Assembly: GCA_913061515.1 (NCBI GenBank)
Contig: CAJXSF010000011.1
Location: forward strand, 1 to 64,000
Length of the DNA stretch: 64,000 nt
Origin: an uncultured Gammaproteobacteria bacterium
GTDB taxonomy: Bacteria; Pseudomonadota; Gammaproteobacteria; Pseudomonadales; Pseudohongiellaceae
Direction of reading: 5' to 3'
Part shown: piece after piece, positions 26,574-36,334 of the stretch
Numbering within the stretch: the stretch's first letter is position 1
Layout of the letters: every line of letters begins with the position of its first letter
Program-made: the position numbers and the translations under genes
The notes under the pieces: generated by a model
The model's database searches: none
Seen by the model: only the letters and a program-made list of their open reading frames with translations
Told to the model about the DNA's origin: nothing

Positions 26574-28739
26574 TTAATGGGTTTTCATCCAGGCGATTGG
26601 ATTGATGAACGCTATTAGACGCCTCCACCAAGGAATATGCTGCTGGACTTCCTTTCTGATAGTTTTGTCTAGTGCTAACCAGTCAGGCTCGCTAGCGATG
26701 TCGACGGTGATGATCTGAGCAGTTGTTTTCTCGTTGCCCATGGCCGCCATTAGGTGTGAATAAGTCATGGTGCTAAATGAAGGGGTCATGTCACTTATTC
26801 TTCGTGCGAACGCCTCGCGTGACTCGCCATAGTGTCTGCGCACGCCTAAGGCGCTTAGTGTGTCGAGTGTGGCGCGATAGCTGAGCTTGTATCGTTGAGC
26901 GGGCTGCGCGAGGTAGGGCGCTCGTTGTCGGTAAATTTTAATGCCATAAGCTAGTAGCAATAGGGCGGCTGCAATCAATACCAGTGCGCGTAAAATTGTC
27001 GCAAGGGGAAAGCCCGCGCCTTCTTGGGCACTAATGAACTCGTCGAAAGAGGCTTCATCGCGCAGCATATCGCCTAAAAGTTGTTGCAGGCTGTTTTGTG
27101 GGTCCACCGACATATCGACCAGGGTGCGCGACGGGGCGGGGTCAACAATTACCCAACCAATACCGTCTAGATACACCTCTGGCCATGCGTGCCCGTTAAT
27201 GGCTTGAATCAGCAAAGACGAGCCACCGGCACGATTGCTAGCAGGTACCGAATACCCTATGCCCACACGAGCGGGGATGCCAATACTGCGATAAAGATAG
27301 GTAGAAGCAAAAGCAAAGTGCATGCAATAACCGGTGAAATCGCCAAACAGGAACGAAGCCGCTGGGTCTTCAGCATAGGCGTGTTCGTTCTTCAGGCTAT
27401 AGATACCGTTGCGATCCATATAATCTTTAATCGCTAATGCTTTGGCATAGGGATCATCGGCAAACTCAGGGCGTAAATCAGCAATGATGGTTTGCGCAAG
27501 TTGTTGGTAGCGTGGGTCAGCAGGCATTTCTAAATAGGCTTGGCGCTGTGCTTCTGTCCAATCCGAATCCCCTGCTTCACGCCCAATCAAGTTCGAAAAA
27601 TCGTACTCTGGCACCATAGAGTAAGCATCGTAAGTTTGTTTGAAACGCAAATTATTGGGGTTGGGAGTGTTGGCATAGGCGATGGGAGTGTCTAGACCAA
27701 ACGGGGTGCGGTGTGGCGCTAACAAGCCAATAGTCGTGCGCACAGTTTTGCGTAACTGCGGGGAAGGCAGTGGTTCGTTAATCTCAACGCGGGTTGGCGT
27801 GAAAAAATCGATAAGATCTTCGTCAAGGTCCTCTCGGTTCGGAAAGCTGAGCATCGTGCCATTGAACTGCGAGTACGCCGATTCGCGGAAATAATAGGCG
27901 CCACCGGTGGGTTCATAATCGTCGCGGAACAACACGATGGCCACGGGGGCTTGCTTGTCGCTAGTGTCATTTTCGCCGTCACGAAATGGGTTTTCATCTT
28001 GCGTGCTGCCTTCGGCACGAGCGGCTCCGGTTAAGCCAAGATCATCGGTCATCCGCGGTGTGGGCATGCCGAAAAACTGCACATAAATCAGCAGAGAAAA
28101 ACACAAGATACCCAGTACGGTGAAATGATAGGGCAGGCGGCGATGGTTTTGCTCGATCATCAACAAGGCTGCAAGTGAGAGCACAGCACCACAACCAAAT
28201 GCCATAAGAATGGAGCTAGGGTCGATGCCGCGGGTCAGGGCGAAATCACCGATAAAGAAGGGGCGATGGATCATCCCTTGTCGATGGGCAGCCAGGGTAA
28301 TCACAAAGGCAGTCGCAACGAACAGGATCTCGAGAACACGGCCAAAATCAGCGCGCTGGGCAATGCTGCGCAAGATGGCACTAAGGCCTGCGCTAAAGGT
28401 AAGCCATTGCAATACTTCGCCGGTTTCATAAGCGCCCATCGGGGAGAATAAGTTGGCCAACCATGTACTGGAGGTCAGCACAGCGCTCAGGCCCATACCC
28501 ACTAGGAGTAATAATAGAGCCGCTAAGGCAATGATGCTTAATCGCAGCTGTTTGAGTGGCGGGCGATCGATGAAACTATCGATTAATAGACAACTAAGGG
28601 TGCAGCCAATAAACGCTGCGATCGAACCACTTTCTGTGGTCAAAGAAATACTCAAGACCCAATAACTCGAGGCGATAATAAACGCCCGAAGACTAGAAGG
28701 AAGGAGATTGCTGTTTGTTGTCTGTTTGCTGGTCATCAC
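26574..28739 (-). CDS. Transglutaminase-like membrane protein (TgpA-type)
   Basis: A 721-residue protein (start MMT at 28739 or the second ATG at 28736). The first ~220 residues contain several membrane helices. A periplasmic region includes a transglutaminase core with catalytic Cys in GDFTGYCMHFAFASTYLYRS, His in NGHAWPEVY and Asp in GWVIVDPAP, then one more helix and a cytoplasmic tail. TgpA-type proteins are found with MoxR and DUF58 genes and are essential in Pseudomonas; the substrate is unsettled. It sits between those two genes here, 62 bases from MoxR and 57 from DUF58. Confidence 0.92.
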   Translation of the reverse strand: MMTSKQTTNSNLLPSSLRAFIIASSYWVLSISLTTESGSIAAFIGCTLSCLLIDSFIDRPPLKQLRLSIIALAALLLLLVGMGLSAVLTSSTWLANLFSPMGAYETGEVLQWLTFSAGLSAILRSIAQRADFGRVLEILFVATAFVITLAAHRQGMIHRPFFIGDFALTRGIDPSSILMAFGCGAVLSLAALLMIEQNHRRLPYHFTVLGILCFSLLIYVQFFGMPTPRMTDDLGLTGAARAEGSTQDENPFRDGENDTSDKQAPVAIVLFRDDYEPTGGAYYFRESAYSQFNGTMLSFPNREDLDEDLIDFFTPTRVEINEPLPSPQLRKTVRTTIGLLAPHRTPFGLDTPIAYANTPNPNNLRFKQTYDAYSMVPEYDFSNLIGREAGDSDWTEAQRQAYLEMPADPRYQQLAQTIIADLRPEFADDPYAKALAIKDYMDRNGIYSLKNEHAYAEDPAASFLFGDFTGYCMHFAFASTYLYRSIGIPARVGIGYSVPASNRAGGSSLLIQAINGHAWPEVYLDGIGWVIVDPAPSRTLVDMSVDPQNSLQQLLGDMLRDEASFDEFISAQEGAGFPLATILRALVLIAAALLLLAYGIKIYRQRAPYLAQPAQRYKLSYRATLDTLSALGVRRHYGESREAFARRISDMTPSFSTMTYSHLMAAMGNEKTTAQIITVDIASEPDWLALDKTIRKEVQQHIPWWRRLIAFINPIAWMKTH

Positions 28740-28796
28740 TGGCCCATCATACTGCTTTTGCTAGGGATTTGCGTAGAGACAGCGATAGGGCGTCTC

Positions 28797-30173
28797 TTAA
28801 ATACGGTTTAAACGCTTATCGAAGCTTTGACCTGTTTGCCGGTCAACGACAAGAGTTGATTCTACAAGTTGACCGATTTGCGTCAATAAACTGCTCAATT
28901 GCGCTACTTGCGTGCTCTCTTGCGGTGATATATCCGATTTGTCTGCTCGAAAGAGCATCCGCCTCCATGAGCTCACTGGGGTTTCGGAGACTAACCCATC
29001 GGTGGCTAATACCACCGAGAAGCGCACATTGAAGCGACTGATCGTCTGTCTTAAGCGCTCTAAATTGGGCGACATATGGGCACCGGCAAAGATGATGCAA
29101 TGCACACTGTTTTGCCCGGCATGCAGGCTGAGGAAGTTATCGAGGCCGTAAGCAAGGGGCTGGGCGAGAGCACGTGAACCAGCGATAAGCTCCAACGCTT
29201 CGTCAATCGCTTGCGTGCTTTGCGAGCTGCCATCAGCACCCATTAGCCAGTCTTCTCCTAACGCGCCGGATTCAACGGCGACGCGTGCGACTGCGGCGGC
29301 CGCTTCGTCATGATCGCTTGAGAGCATATAGGCAAGGGTTCTGCTGCTATGGAAAACACTGCGTTCGGCAAGGCGCACATTTAGTAATCGATTGCGCGCA
29401 TAAACCTTCCACATAATATTGCGCACTGAGTCGCCTGGGACGTAGGGGCGAATCTCCATGCGGTCGCCCTCTGGGTTGCCACCAGGGTCGGGAATGCCAT
29501 CTTCGGCGGTTAGGGAGCGCAGAAGAGGGAGCGATTTGATGTTACCAGCCTGCGGCAGCGCTAAAAGCTCACCCTCTTGCGAGAATCGCCAAGAGAAACG
29601 ACTAAAGCCGAGGACATCACGAACAGTAAAGCGACGCGTAATCTCTTTGGTGTGGCAGCGTTTGTTGGGCAGGATCTCTTCTTCCCAGTGGCTTTCGTCC
29701 TCAGAGAGTCGGTTGCGTGAACTGATAGCATCGGGATAAACCACCTCCCAACTTACGCCGATCAAAGGAAGCCAGGGCATTGTTGATAAACGAAAGCCGG
29801 TCTCGTTTGGGTAACCAGCCTCTACTTTAATACGTGGTGTGCGGCGACTTAGTAAGGCCTCCATCTCAAGCTGGTGTCGAATCTGGTGGCGCAGGATTAA
29901 GCCGCCAAGTAAGACGATAACCGTTGAGAAGCAGACAATAGCTAGGGCGCAGACCGCCAACGCAAAGACGACCAAATCCATGCGTCCATAAGCAAAGCGC
30001 TGCAGGGCGAGGATTGCGATCAACAAGACGGCAATGCCCTGGCTGGTCAGAGGAAAGCGCTCGCGCACCAACTGAAAGGATTTTTGCAGGGCGAGAAGAA
30101 GCGGCGGTTTGCTGCCTGTGGCGCGCGACGTTTCGGGTGCTGCTGAACTTGCGCTGTTAGTACTCACTGACAT
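28797..30173 (-). CDS. DUF58 membrane-anchored protein
   Basis: A 458-residue protein with two membrane helices near the N-terminus (about residues 43-100). The DUF58 signature EIRPYVPGDSVRNIMWKVYAR is clear, followed by the LNVRLAERS segment. The C-terminal part resembles a degenerate von Willebrand A fold. DUF58 proteins are constant partners of MoxR ATPases. This is the first gene of the DUF58-transglutaminase-MoxR-TPR series, and the start at 30173 is 84 bases from the antiporter gene stop. A role in envelope protein maturation is inferred from that context only. Confidence 0.9.
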   Translation of the reverse strand: MSVSTNSASSAAPETSRATGSKPPLLLALQKSFQLVRERFPLTSQGIAVLLIAILALQRFAYGRMDLVVFALAVCALAIVCFSTVIVLLGGLILRHQIRHQLEMEALLSRRTPRIKVEAGYPNETGFRLSTMPWLPLIGVSWEVVYPDAISSRNRLSEDESHWEEEILPNKRCHTKEITRRFTVRDVLGFSRFSWRFSQEGELLALPQAGNIKSLPLLRSLTAEDGIPDPGGNPEGDRMEIRPYVPGDSVRNIMWKVYARNRLLNVRLAERSVFHSSRTLAYMLSSDHDEAAAAVARVAVESGALGEDWLMGADGSSQSTQAIDEALELIAGSRALAQPLAYGLDNFLSLHAGQNSVHCIIFAGAHMSPNLERLRQTISRFNVRFSVVLATDGLVSETPVSSWRRMLFRADKSDISPQESTQVAQLSSLLTQIGQLVESTLVVDRQTGQSFDKRLNRI

Positions 30174-30256
30174 TGACGCCCCTTGGTTTGCTTAGGCATT
30201 AAAGAGACCGTACGCAAGGCTGGTCACTTACAACGAATCGGACTGCAAATGGCTGC

Positions 30257-31183
30257 CTAAGGCCATATATAGGCCATATAGCTGAGATATCCTAGCAGAA
30301 GCACAGTGCCTTCTGGGCGACTCAAGGTTTTGCCACTCCAAGCCATCGGCAGCAAAATTATCGCAAAACCGATCATGACGAGGTAGTCCGCTGTGTTCAA
30401 GCCTAAGCCAGATAGCGGGCTGATCATAGAGGCGATCCCCAAAATGGCTAGGATATTAAATATATTGGAGCCGACAATATTGCCAATCGCGATATCGGAT
30501 TCTTTGCGCAACGCGGCCACTGCGGATGTGGCCAACTCCGGCATGCTCGTGCCAATCGCGACGATGGTCAGGCCGATGATCGCCTCATCCACTGCAAAAA
30601 TTCTCGCTATTTCAACGGCGCTATCGACGAATAACATGCCTCCGCCGACAAGGCCTGCAAGCCCTGCCACTATTAATAAAACGCAAAACCAAGTGCGGTT
30701 TTGAAGTGCGGCCGAGTCGCAAGGCAGCGGCTCTTCATCGTCTTCATTAGAGCTACGATAACTGTGAACGAGAAAGCCAATCAGTGCGCTGACCAGTAGT
30801 AATCCATCCCACAGGCTAATAACCCCGTCAGAGGCCATATACCAAATGACAAAAGAGATGAGGATCATCAAAGGGATTTGTTCTTTCAACAAAGAGGGTT
30901 GCACTGACATGGGCTGTATCATTGCCGTGATGCCCAGAATCAAACCGATGTTGGCAATATTGGAGCCAATCACATTGCCTAGGGCGATGGAGCTACTGCC
31001 ACTGAGGGCTGATTCGATGCTCACTGCAAGCTCTGGGCTGCTGGTGCCGAATGCCACAATCGTCAGGCCGATCACTAATGGGGTAATGCCAAGACGCAGT
31101 GCTAGCGCCGAACTGCCGCGGACTAAGCTTTCGGCGCCTCCCACTAGAATCAAAAGGCCTGCTACAAACAATACCAAGGTCAT
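30257..31183 (-). CDS. Ca2+/Na+ antiporter family protein (YrbG-like)
   Basis: About 308 residues from the ATG at 31183 (a GTG two codons upstream is possible). It has about ten membrane helices with the two inverted alpha-repeats of the CaCA superfamily: FGTSSPELAVSIESAL...GNVIGSNIANIGLILG and IGTSMPELATSAVAAL...GNIVGSNIFNILAILG. These hold the acidic and Asn residues that bind cations. An acidic cytoplasmic loop (SSNEDDEEPLP) lies between the halves. It should exchange Na+ or H+ for Ca2+ at the inner membrane. Confidence 0.93.
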   Translation of the reverse strand: MTLVLFVAGLLILVGGAESLVRGSSALALRLGITPLVIGLTIVAFGTSSPELAVSIESALSGSSSIALGNVIGSNIANIGLILGITAMIQPMSVQPSLLKEQIPLMILISFVIWYMASDGVISLWDGLLLVSALIGFLVHSYRSSNEDDEEPLPCDSAALQNRTWFCVLLIVAGLAGLVGGGMLFVDSAVEIARIFAVDEAIIGLTIVAIGTSMPELATSAVAALRKESDIAIGNIVGSNIFNILAILGIASMISPLSGLGLNTADYLVMIGFAIILLPMAWSGKTLSRPEGTVLLLGYLSYMAYIWP

Positions 31184-31289
31184 TGCCACAATATTTTGTC
31201 CTGCTTTAGCTTTACAGCATTAGTCGATTTAGGTGCGAGAGAAGCATCGTATGCAACGGGTTTAGGCGGGGCATCCTAGCATGGGCTCG

Positions 31290-31685
31290 TTAGTCATAAC
31301 GAGGGGATTTTCTGACCTGCGCTAAGCAATGACGCATGATGTTGTTATTGTGGGCGTGCACCAAATGCTCGTAATTAAGAAGCTGTGGAATCTCCACAAT
31401 CGCCATCGCTAGCAGTATGACACTGCCATAGAGGATTTGCCCACTGCTGATTAATGATAAGGCGCTGACACCAAGTAGCAGGGCGATGGCCCCTCGTAGC
31501 CAACGCTTCAGGTAAAAGTGCTGTGCCCCTAGAAAAAACAAACAATTGAGAGAGGCATAAACGCTAGCGCGTTTGACGCCTGCGCTTTCACACAGGTGAT
31601 AGGCCGCTTGCTCGGACTCGCTGAGCATCGCCACTTGCTCGCGCAGTTCTGTTTCGTCTAGGTTTAACTCTTTTTCTGAAAACAT
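31290..31685 (-). CDS. Small membrane protein with TM2-like domain
   Basis: A 131-residue protein of unknown function. The first ~45 residues are acidic and polar (MFSEKELNLDETELREQV). A two-helix membrane region (about 46-105) contains FFLGAQHFYLKRWLRGAIALLLG, which resembles the TM2 domain pattern (G..xFYL....G..qLl). The tail is basic. It starts 22 bases after the TRAP permease stop, so co-transcription with the transporter is likely. Whether it assists the transporter is unknown. Confidence 0.7.
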   Translation of the reverse strand: MFSEKELNLDETELREQVAMLSESEQAAYHLCESAGVKRASVYASLNCLFFLGAQHFYLKRWLRGAIALLLGVSALSLISSGQILYGSVILLAMAIVEIPQLLNYEHLVHAHNNNIMRHCLAQVRKSPRYD

Positions 31686-31707
31686 GGGGGTAAGCGCTCA
31701 AATTGAC

Positions 31708-33720
31708 TTAGCTTAAGGCAAGTGTGCGTTTTTGCCAGAACATCACGGCAAAGAGTAACCCAGCGCCAACGATATGATAAGGGGTAGATAGTGGTGCCCA
31801 CATCAACAACCCCGCTGCCACGACGAGCATTGCGGCACTGAGCGGGTTTAATGGCTTGTCTAGGCGCCATTGCAATAGCCCAGCGAGAGCATAAAGCCCT
31901 AAGCATGACCAAGCAAAGACACTGAGTCTTTCTGGCCAAGTGCCGGAGATCAGCGGCGAATAAGCAAACAATACGGGGATCAAATACAAACCTTTGGCAA
32001 GTTTCCAAGAAGTAAGCCCCGTTGCCATCGGCTTGGTGCCTGCTATGCCCGCAGCTGCGAAGGCCGCCAAGCACACGGGCGGGGTGATGTTGCTGTCTTG
32101 AGAGAGCCAGAAGATGATCAGATGCGCACTCAATAACATGCCGCCAAGCACGGCAGGGTCTAGTAACTCGGTGCGTAAGATTTGCCGCATTTCCAATGGC
32201 ATCTCTCGAAGCGCTACCACAGGGTCCCCGCCAAATAAGCCCAGAGTCGCCCGGACAGACGTTGGCAGGTCTGTAGCCTGCAGTGCCTGCAGCAAGTAGT
32301 CATGAGCGATCAAGTCATAGATCACTGGCGCCGAAAGCGTTGCGAGTACGATGTAAGATGCGGTGACGGGAAGGCCCATGCCGAGGATCAACGAGGCAAG
32401 TGCCACCAAGGCAATGGTGATCAACAGATTGCCTTGTGCCCACTCCACAATCATCAATGAAAAGGCATTGCCGACACCGGTAGTCGTGACGACGTTGATG
32501 ACAAGGCCTACGGCGACTAGGAGAAGTGCCGTTGCGGTCATATTGCGAACGCCATCGACAGTGGCATCGAAACAATCTTGCAGAGACATGGGTTTTGGCG
32601 AAATCCAAGAAGCGGCAATGGTGGCGGCAATTGCGAACACCGCGGCAAGCAGTGCGGTATAGCCGATTAACAAACTACCGACTAAGACTGCTAAAGGGAT
32701 GATGAAATGCCAGCCTTCCTTGAGGACAGTTTTGACGCTTTGTGTTTGCTCTATCGTGTCGGGTAATAAGCCGAGACGCTTCGCTTCGATGCGCACGAAA
32801 AAGGCCACTGTTAAGAAGTACAACATTGCCGGCAGGATGGAGACGGCAATGATTTGTGTATAGGGCAACTGTGTATATCCGGCCATGACAAATGCGCCAG
32901 CCCCCATGATGGGTGGCATTAAGGCACCGCCTGTAGAGGCAGCGGATTCGACCCCCGCGGCAAATTGCGCAGGGAACCCAGAGCGCTTCATCATGGGGAT
33001 GGTGATCACGCCGGTAGAGACGGTATTGGCGACGGCAGAGCCAGAGACTGAACCCATCAGCCCGGAGCCCACCACGGCGACCATTCCTGCACCGCCGATG
33101 AAACGACCCGCTAGGCAGCGTGCCAATTTGACGATGAACTCGCCCGCACCAGACTTTAGCAAGAATGCCCCGAACAAGATGAACATAAACACATAGGTCG
33201 CCGAGATATTGGCGGTGTTGCCAAACATCCCTTCGGAGCTGAAAAAGCTTCGATATAGCACAGTCTCTACGCTGAGCCCGGGGAAAGAGAATACACCGCT
33301 AATATAGCGGCCGAGGAATAAAATATAGGCAAGAGCAATAGTGATTAGTACAGGAGTAAACCAACCGGTTGTGCGTCTTGTGAACTCAATCGCTAAAAGC
33401 ACGGCAATTGCTGAGACGACATAATCGCTGAAGATAAACTCTGCTTCGCGCGCATACAATGCGTTTTCGAACAACATTAGATACACGGGGATGGCAAGCC
33501 CGAGCAGGGCTAAGAAAATATTAAGGCTGTATTTGAATTTGCGGCCTGCGTCGTCTGGGCAGAGGCGCTCATTGGCGCTGAAGGCGCACAGGGCGCAGAA
33601 ACCACCAAAGTGAATAGCGGCAAACCATAGTTCTGAAAGTGCCGCGAAAAGATTCGTGTAAACGTGAAAGATGGCGAAGAAAAACGCTGCCCACCGAAGC
33701 ATTGGGGAGTTCATGGTCAT
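31708..33720 (-). CDS. TRAP transporter fused permease (DctQM type)
   Basis: A 670-residue inner-membrane protein. Four N-terminal helices (small subunit) are joined to the large subunit. Typical DctM-like segments of the TAXI group are present: SGLMGSVSGSAVANTVSTGVITIPMMKR, AGVESAASTGGALMPPIMGAGAFVMA and ILGMGLPVTASYIVLATLSAPVI. It should use a sodium gradient to import an organic acid delivered by the binding protein encoded just upstream (3 bases away). TAXI systems usually have this fused permease. The substrate cannot be named from sequence. Confidence 0.94.
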   Translation of the reverse strand: MTMNSPMLRWAAFFFAIFHVYTNLFAALSELWFAAIHFGGFCALCAFSANERLCPDDAGRKFKYSLNIFLALLGLAIPVYLMLFENALYAREAEFIFSDYVVSAIAVLLAIEFTRRTTGWFTPVLITIALAYILFLGRYISGVFSFPGLSVETVLYRSFFSSEGMFGNTANISATYVFMFILFGAFLLKSGAGEFIVKLARCLAGRFIGGAGMVAVVGSGLMGSVSGSAVANTVSTGVITIPMMKRSGFPAQFAAGVESAASTGGALMPPIMGAGAFVMAGYTQLPYTQIIAVSILPAMLYFLTVAFFVRIEAKRLGLLPDTIEQTQSVKTVLKEGWHFIIPLAVLVGSLLIGYTALLAAVFAIAATIAASWISPKPMSLQDCFDATVDGVRNMTATALLLVAVGLVINVVTTTGVGNAFSLMIVEWAQGNLLITIALVALASLILGMGLPVTASYIVLATLSAPVIYDLIAHDYLLQALQATDLPTSVRATLGLFGGDPVVALREMPLEMRQILRTELLDPAVLGGMLLSAHLIIFWLSQDSNITPPVCLAAFAAAGIAGTKPMATGLTSWKLAKGLYLIPVLFAYSPLISGTWPERLSVFAWSCLGLYALAGLLQWRLDKPLNPLSAAMLVVAAGLLMWAPLSTPYHIVGAGLLFAVMFWQKRTLALS

Positions 33721-33723
33721 GGT

Positions 33724-34782
33724 TTATTCCAATATCAGATGGGGAGGGATTTCGAGGCCAATCTCTCGATAATAGCGCAACGCCCCAGGGTGCAGCGGTG
33801 CTTTTAACCCCCGCAGTGCCAATTCTAATTGCATATCTTTAGTCGCGGCATGAATGTCTTGCAGCGTCCCTAGATTTTCCCAAATCATTTTAGTGATGCG
33901 GTACACGGCTTCCTCAGGAATGTCTGAGCGCACGACTAAGACGTTTGGTGAGGCGATGGAGCGGGTGTCGAAATCAAGATTCGGGTAGGTGCCGGCTGGG
34001 AAGTCATACCAATCCCAAATATTATGGCGCGCGTTAAGAGCGTCTAACTCCTGTTGCGAGAATGTCAGAAGAGTGATGCGCTCGCCCATCTGTGCGAACG
34101 CCTGAGTAATGGCGCTTGTCGGTGCCCCTGCTGGGACATTGATGCCCACGACATTGCCATCTTGGAGAGCACTGGCCGAGCTTTCATAGCCCATGTAGGC
34201 CAGGTTCATGCCTTCTTCGTAGTCGATACCAAGCGTTTCGAGAATAAAGCGGCCTGATTGCTCAGCGCCGGAGTTACGAGCGCCTAGCACCACGCGTTCG
34301 CCGTCCAAATAGCCGAAATCGCTGAGCGTGCCGTCGCGCACTAAGGAGCTAAGCAGCACGAAATGCTCAACGTTAAACCACAGCGCACTGACGCTGCGCA
34401 TGCCCGTTTGCGGATTACGAATAGGGCCGTCGCCTTCCCATGCCCAAGCCGCGAATATGCCTTGCAGGATCGCAAATTGAGCTTCATTGTCGCGCAGTAA
34501 TTTCACGTTCTCGAGCGAGCCTGCTGAGCTGATTGCCGATAGTGAGATATTGTGCTCAGGCTGTAGCTGCGATTTAGAGATGGTCGCCATGGCGACCCCA
34601 ATAGGGTAGTAAGCGCCTCCTACCGTCGCCGTGGTGAGGATATAGGGGCGATTGGTATTGAGCTCGTCGGAACAGGCGGCGAGCAGGCAAAGGCAGACCA
34701 GTGCCATAGCACAGCGGCGCATCGTAACAAGCGAGAAAACGGGGGGTGTGGGATTGCTTTTTATCAGTATCAATTTGGACAT
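33724..34782 (-). CDS. TAXI-family TRAP solute-binding lipoprotein
   Basis: The mature protein starts at the lipobox LLAAC (Cys-Ser-Asp). I give the ATG at 34782 as start; the ATG at 34722 (MRRCAMALVCLCLLAAC) is an equally good signal-peptide start, and neither has a strong ribosome site. TAXI features are TATVGGAYYPIGVAMATI, SAGSLENVKLLRDNEAQFAILQG and GARNSGAEQSGRFILETLG. These proteins bind an anion in the periplasm and pass it to the fused TRAP permease. As a lipoprotein it would be tethered to a membrane. It forms a two- or three-gene operon with the genes at 31708 and 31290. Confidence 0.9.
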   Translation of the reverse strand: MSKLILIKSNPTPPVFSLVTMRRCAMALVCLCLLAACSDELNTNRPYILTTATVGGAYYPIGVAMATISKSQLQPEHNISLSAISSAGSLENVKLLRDNEAQFAILQGIFAAWAWEGDGPIRNPQTGMRSVSALWFNVEHFVLLSSLVRDGTLSDFGYLDGERVVLGARNSGAEQSGRFILETLGIDYEEGMNLAYMGYESSASALQDGNVVGINVPAGAPTSAITQAFAQMGERITLLTFSQQELDALNARHNIWDWYDFPAGTYPNLDFDTRSIASPNVLVVRSDIPEEAVYRITKMIWENLGTLQDIHAATKDMQLELALRGLKAPLHPGALRYYREIGLEIPPHLILE

Positions 34783-34944
34783 AATGCATTTTTCTTTTTG
34801 GTTTGAATCGTCTAAACAAAGCAAGATTCTGAAAGTCTTAGTCGCGCGCAAGAAGGTGCAATCCATGCCCTTGCGGGGCGCTCGATGAAAACATACTTTC
34901 TATAAAAGCACAAATTCAGCGCCATTGCTCGACTAGGTTTTTCA

Positions 34945-36174
34945 CTAGGCGAAGAACCAGTAGCAGGCAAAGATCGCGGTCACGATTCCTGCGAAGTCGG
35001 CGGCGAGTCCGCAGGCGATTGCATGACGGGTTTTGCGGATGCCAACGCTACCAAAATAGACTGCTAACACATAGAAAGTTGTTTCTGTGCTGCCTTGTAA
35101 AGTGGCGGCAACACGGCCAGGGAATGAGTCGACCCCATAGGTGTTCATGGTCTCTAACATCATCGCCCGAGCACCGCTGCCGCTCAAAGGTTTCATAAAG
35201 GCGGTGGGCAAAGCTTCAACAAACTCGGTATTGAACCCTAAGGCGCTGACGCCAGCGCGGATTGCGTTCAGCAGAATATCCAGACAGCCACTGGCGCGAA
35301 ATACACCAATGCCGACGAGCATGGCGAGCAAAAAGGGAATGATTTTAATGGCGACATTAAAACTTTCTTTAGCCCCTTCAACGAATAGCGAGTAACAATC
35401 TAGTTTGCGTTGCACTCCAGCGAGCAAGAACAACACAATAATGCTAAACAACAGTAGGTTGCCGATAAGGGCAGAGCGCAGGGCAAGCAGTTCTGCTGGC
35501 TGGCTCACGATCCAACTTAACGCGGCGGCAAGCATGGTGGCAAAGCCTGCAAACCAAGCTAACAGCACCGGATCGCCAAGTTTGAGTTTTTGCACCCAGG
35601 CAACCGTCAGCACGCCTACCAGAGTCGATGCACTCGTCGCCATTAAAATGGGCAGGAATACGGCGGCAGGCTCTGCGGCGCCTTGCTGTGCGCGATAGAG
35701 AAATATCGTGACCGGCAGCAGTGTTACTGAGGAGGTATTTAAGACTAAAAACAATATTTGGGCATTCGTGGCAGTGTCTTTGTCGGGGTTAAGGCTTTGC
35801 AGGTCATTCATCGCCTTTAAGCCCATCGGGGTTGCCGCATTGTCTAGCCCAAGGAAGTTGGCGGCCAAGTTCATAGTGACTGAGCCTAGCGCGGGGTGTT
35901 GGCTAGGCACCTCGGGCATCAGTCGGCGAAATAGCGGCGCCATGCCTTTGGCGATAAAGGCAATAAGCCCTCCGCTTTCAGCGATGCGAAAAAGCCCGAG
36001 CCACAATGCCATAACGCCGATCAGGCCAATGGCAATTTCCACAGCAAGATTGGCCATATCAAAACTGGCGGAGATCAGATCGCTAAACACTTCGGGATTG
36101 CTGCCTGACAACCATTGCCAGAGCGCGGCTATGAAGGCAAGAAAAAAGAAACTGAGCCAGAGTACATTAAGCAT
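34945..36174 (-). CDS. Nucleoside-recognition (Gate) domain membrane protein, SpmA-SpmB fusion
   Basis: A 409-residue inner-membrane protein with about ten helices. It is made of two Gate/nucleoside-recognition halves. The first has ALGSVTMNLAANFLGLDNAATPMGLKAM, as in SpmA; the second has FVEALPTAFMKPLSGSGARAMMLE, as in SpmB. The 'spore maturation' name comes from Bacillus and is misleading here, because nothing in the window suggests sporulation. The function in Gram-negatives is unknown; transport of a small solute is the usual proposal. It lies upstream of the TAXI-TRAP genes, separated by about 160 bases. Confidence 0.88.
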   Translation of the reverse strand: MLNVLWLSFFFLAFIAALWQWLSGSNPEVFSDLISASFDMANLAVEIAIGLIGVMALWLGLFRIAESGGLIAFIAKGMAPLFRRLMPEVPSQHPALGSVTMNLAANFLGLDNAATPMGLKAMNDLQSLNPDKDTATNAQILFLVLNTSSVTLLPVTIFLYRAQQGAAEPAAVFLPILMATSASTLVGVLTVAWVQKLKLGDPVLLAWFAGFATMLAAALSWIVSQPAELLALRSALIGNLLLFSIIVLFLLAGVQRKLDCYSLFVEGAKESFNVAIKIIPFLLAMLVGIGVFRASGCLDILLNAIRAGVSALGFNTEFVEALPTAFMKPLSGSGARAMMLETMNTYGVDSFPGRVAATLQGSTETTFYVLAVYFGSVGIRKTRHAIACGLAADFAGIVTAIFACYWFFA

Positions 36175-36260
36175 AGAGAGGCATCATAAGCGCAAAACGC
36201 CTAATAAGACGATTTTTTGTGAAAACTAAGGAAGTGGAATTCATTCATTACACACTTGGT

Positions 36261-36266
36261 TATAAT
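36261..36266 (+). promoter_or_regulatory. Candidate -10 box for the O-acetyltransferase gene
   Basis: A consensus TATAAT at 36261-36266 lies 69 bases before the acetyltransferase start. The matching -35 region is poor. It is the only strong promoter element seen in the 160-base divergent spacer. Confidence 0.4.
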
Positions 36267-36334
36267 GGCCCCAATTACGACTTTATACATTCGGGATGTT
36301 CCCCTAGAAAAGCAGAGTAAAACAAGGATTTTCA

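Noticed and set aside
34945-36174. Spore-maturation protein as evidence for sporulation
   Set aside because: The Gate-domain fusion is widespread in non-spore-forming Gram-negatives, and the other genes here are Gram-negative.
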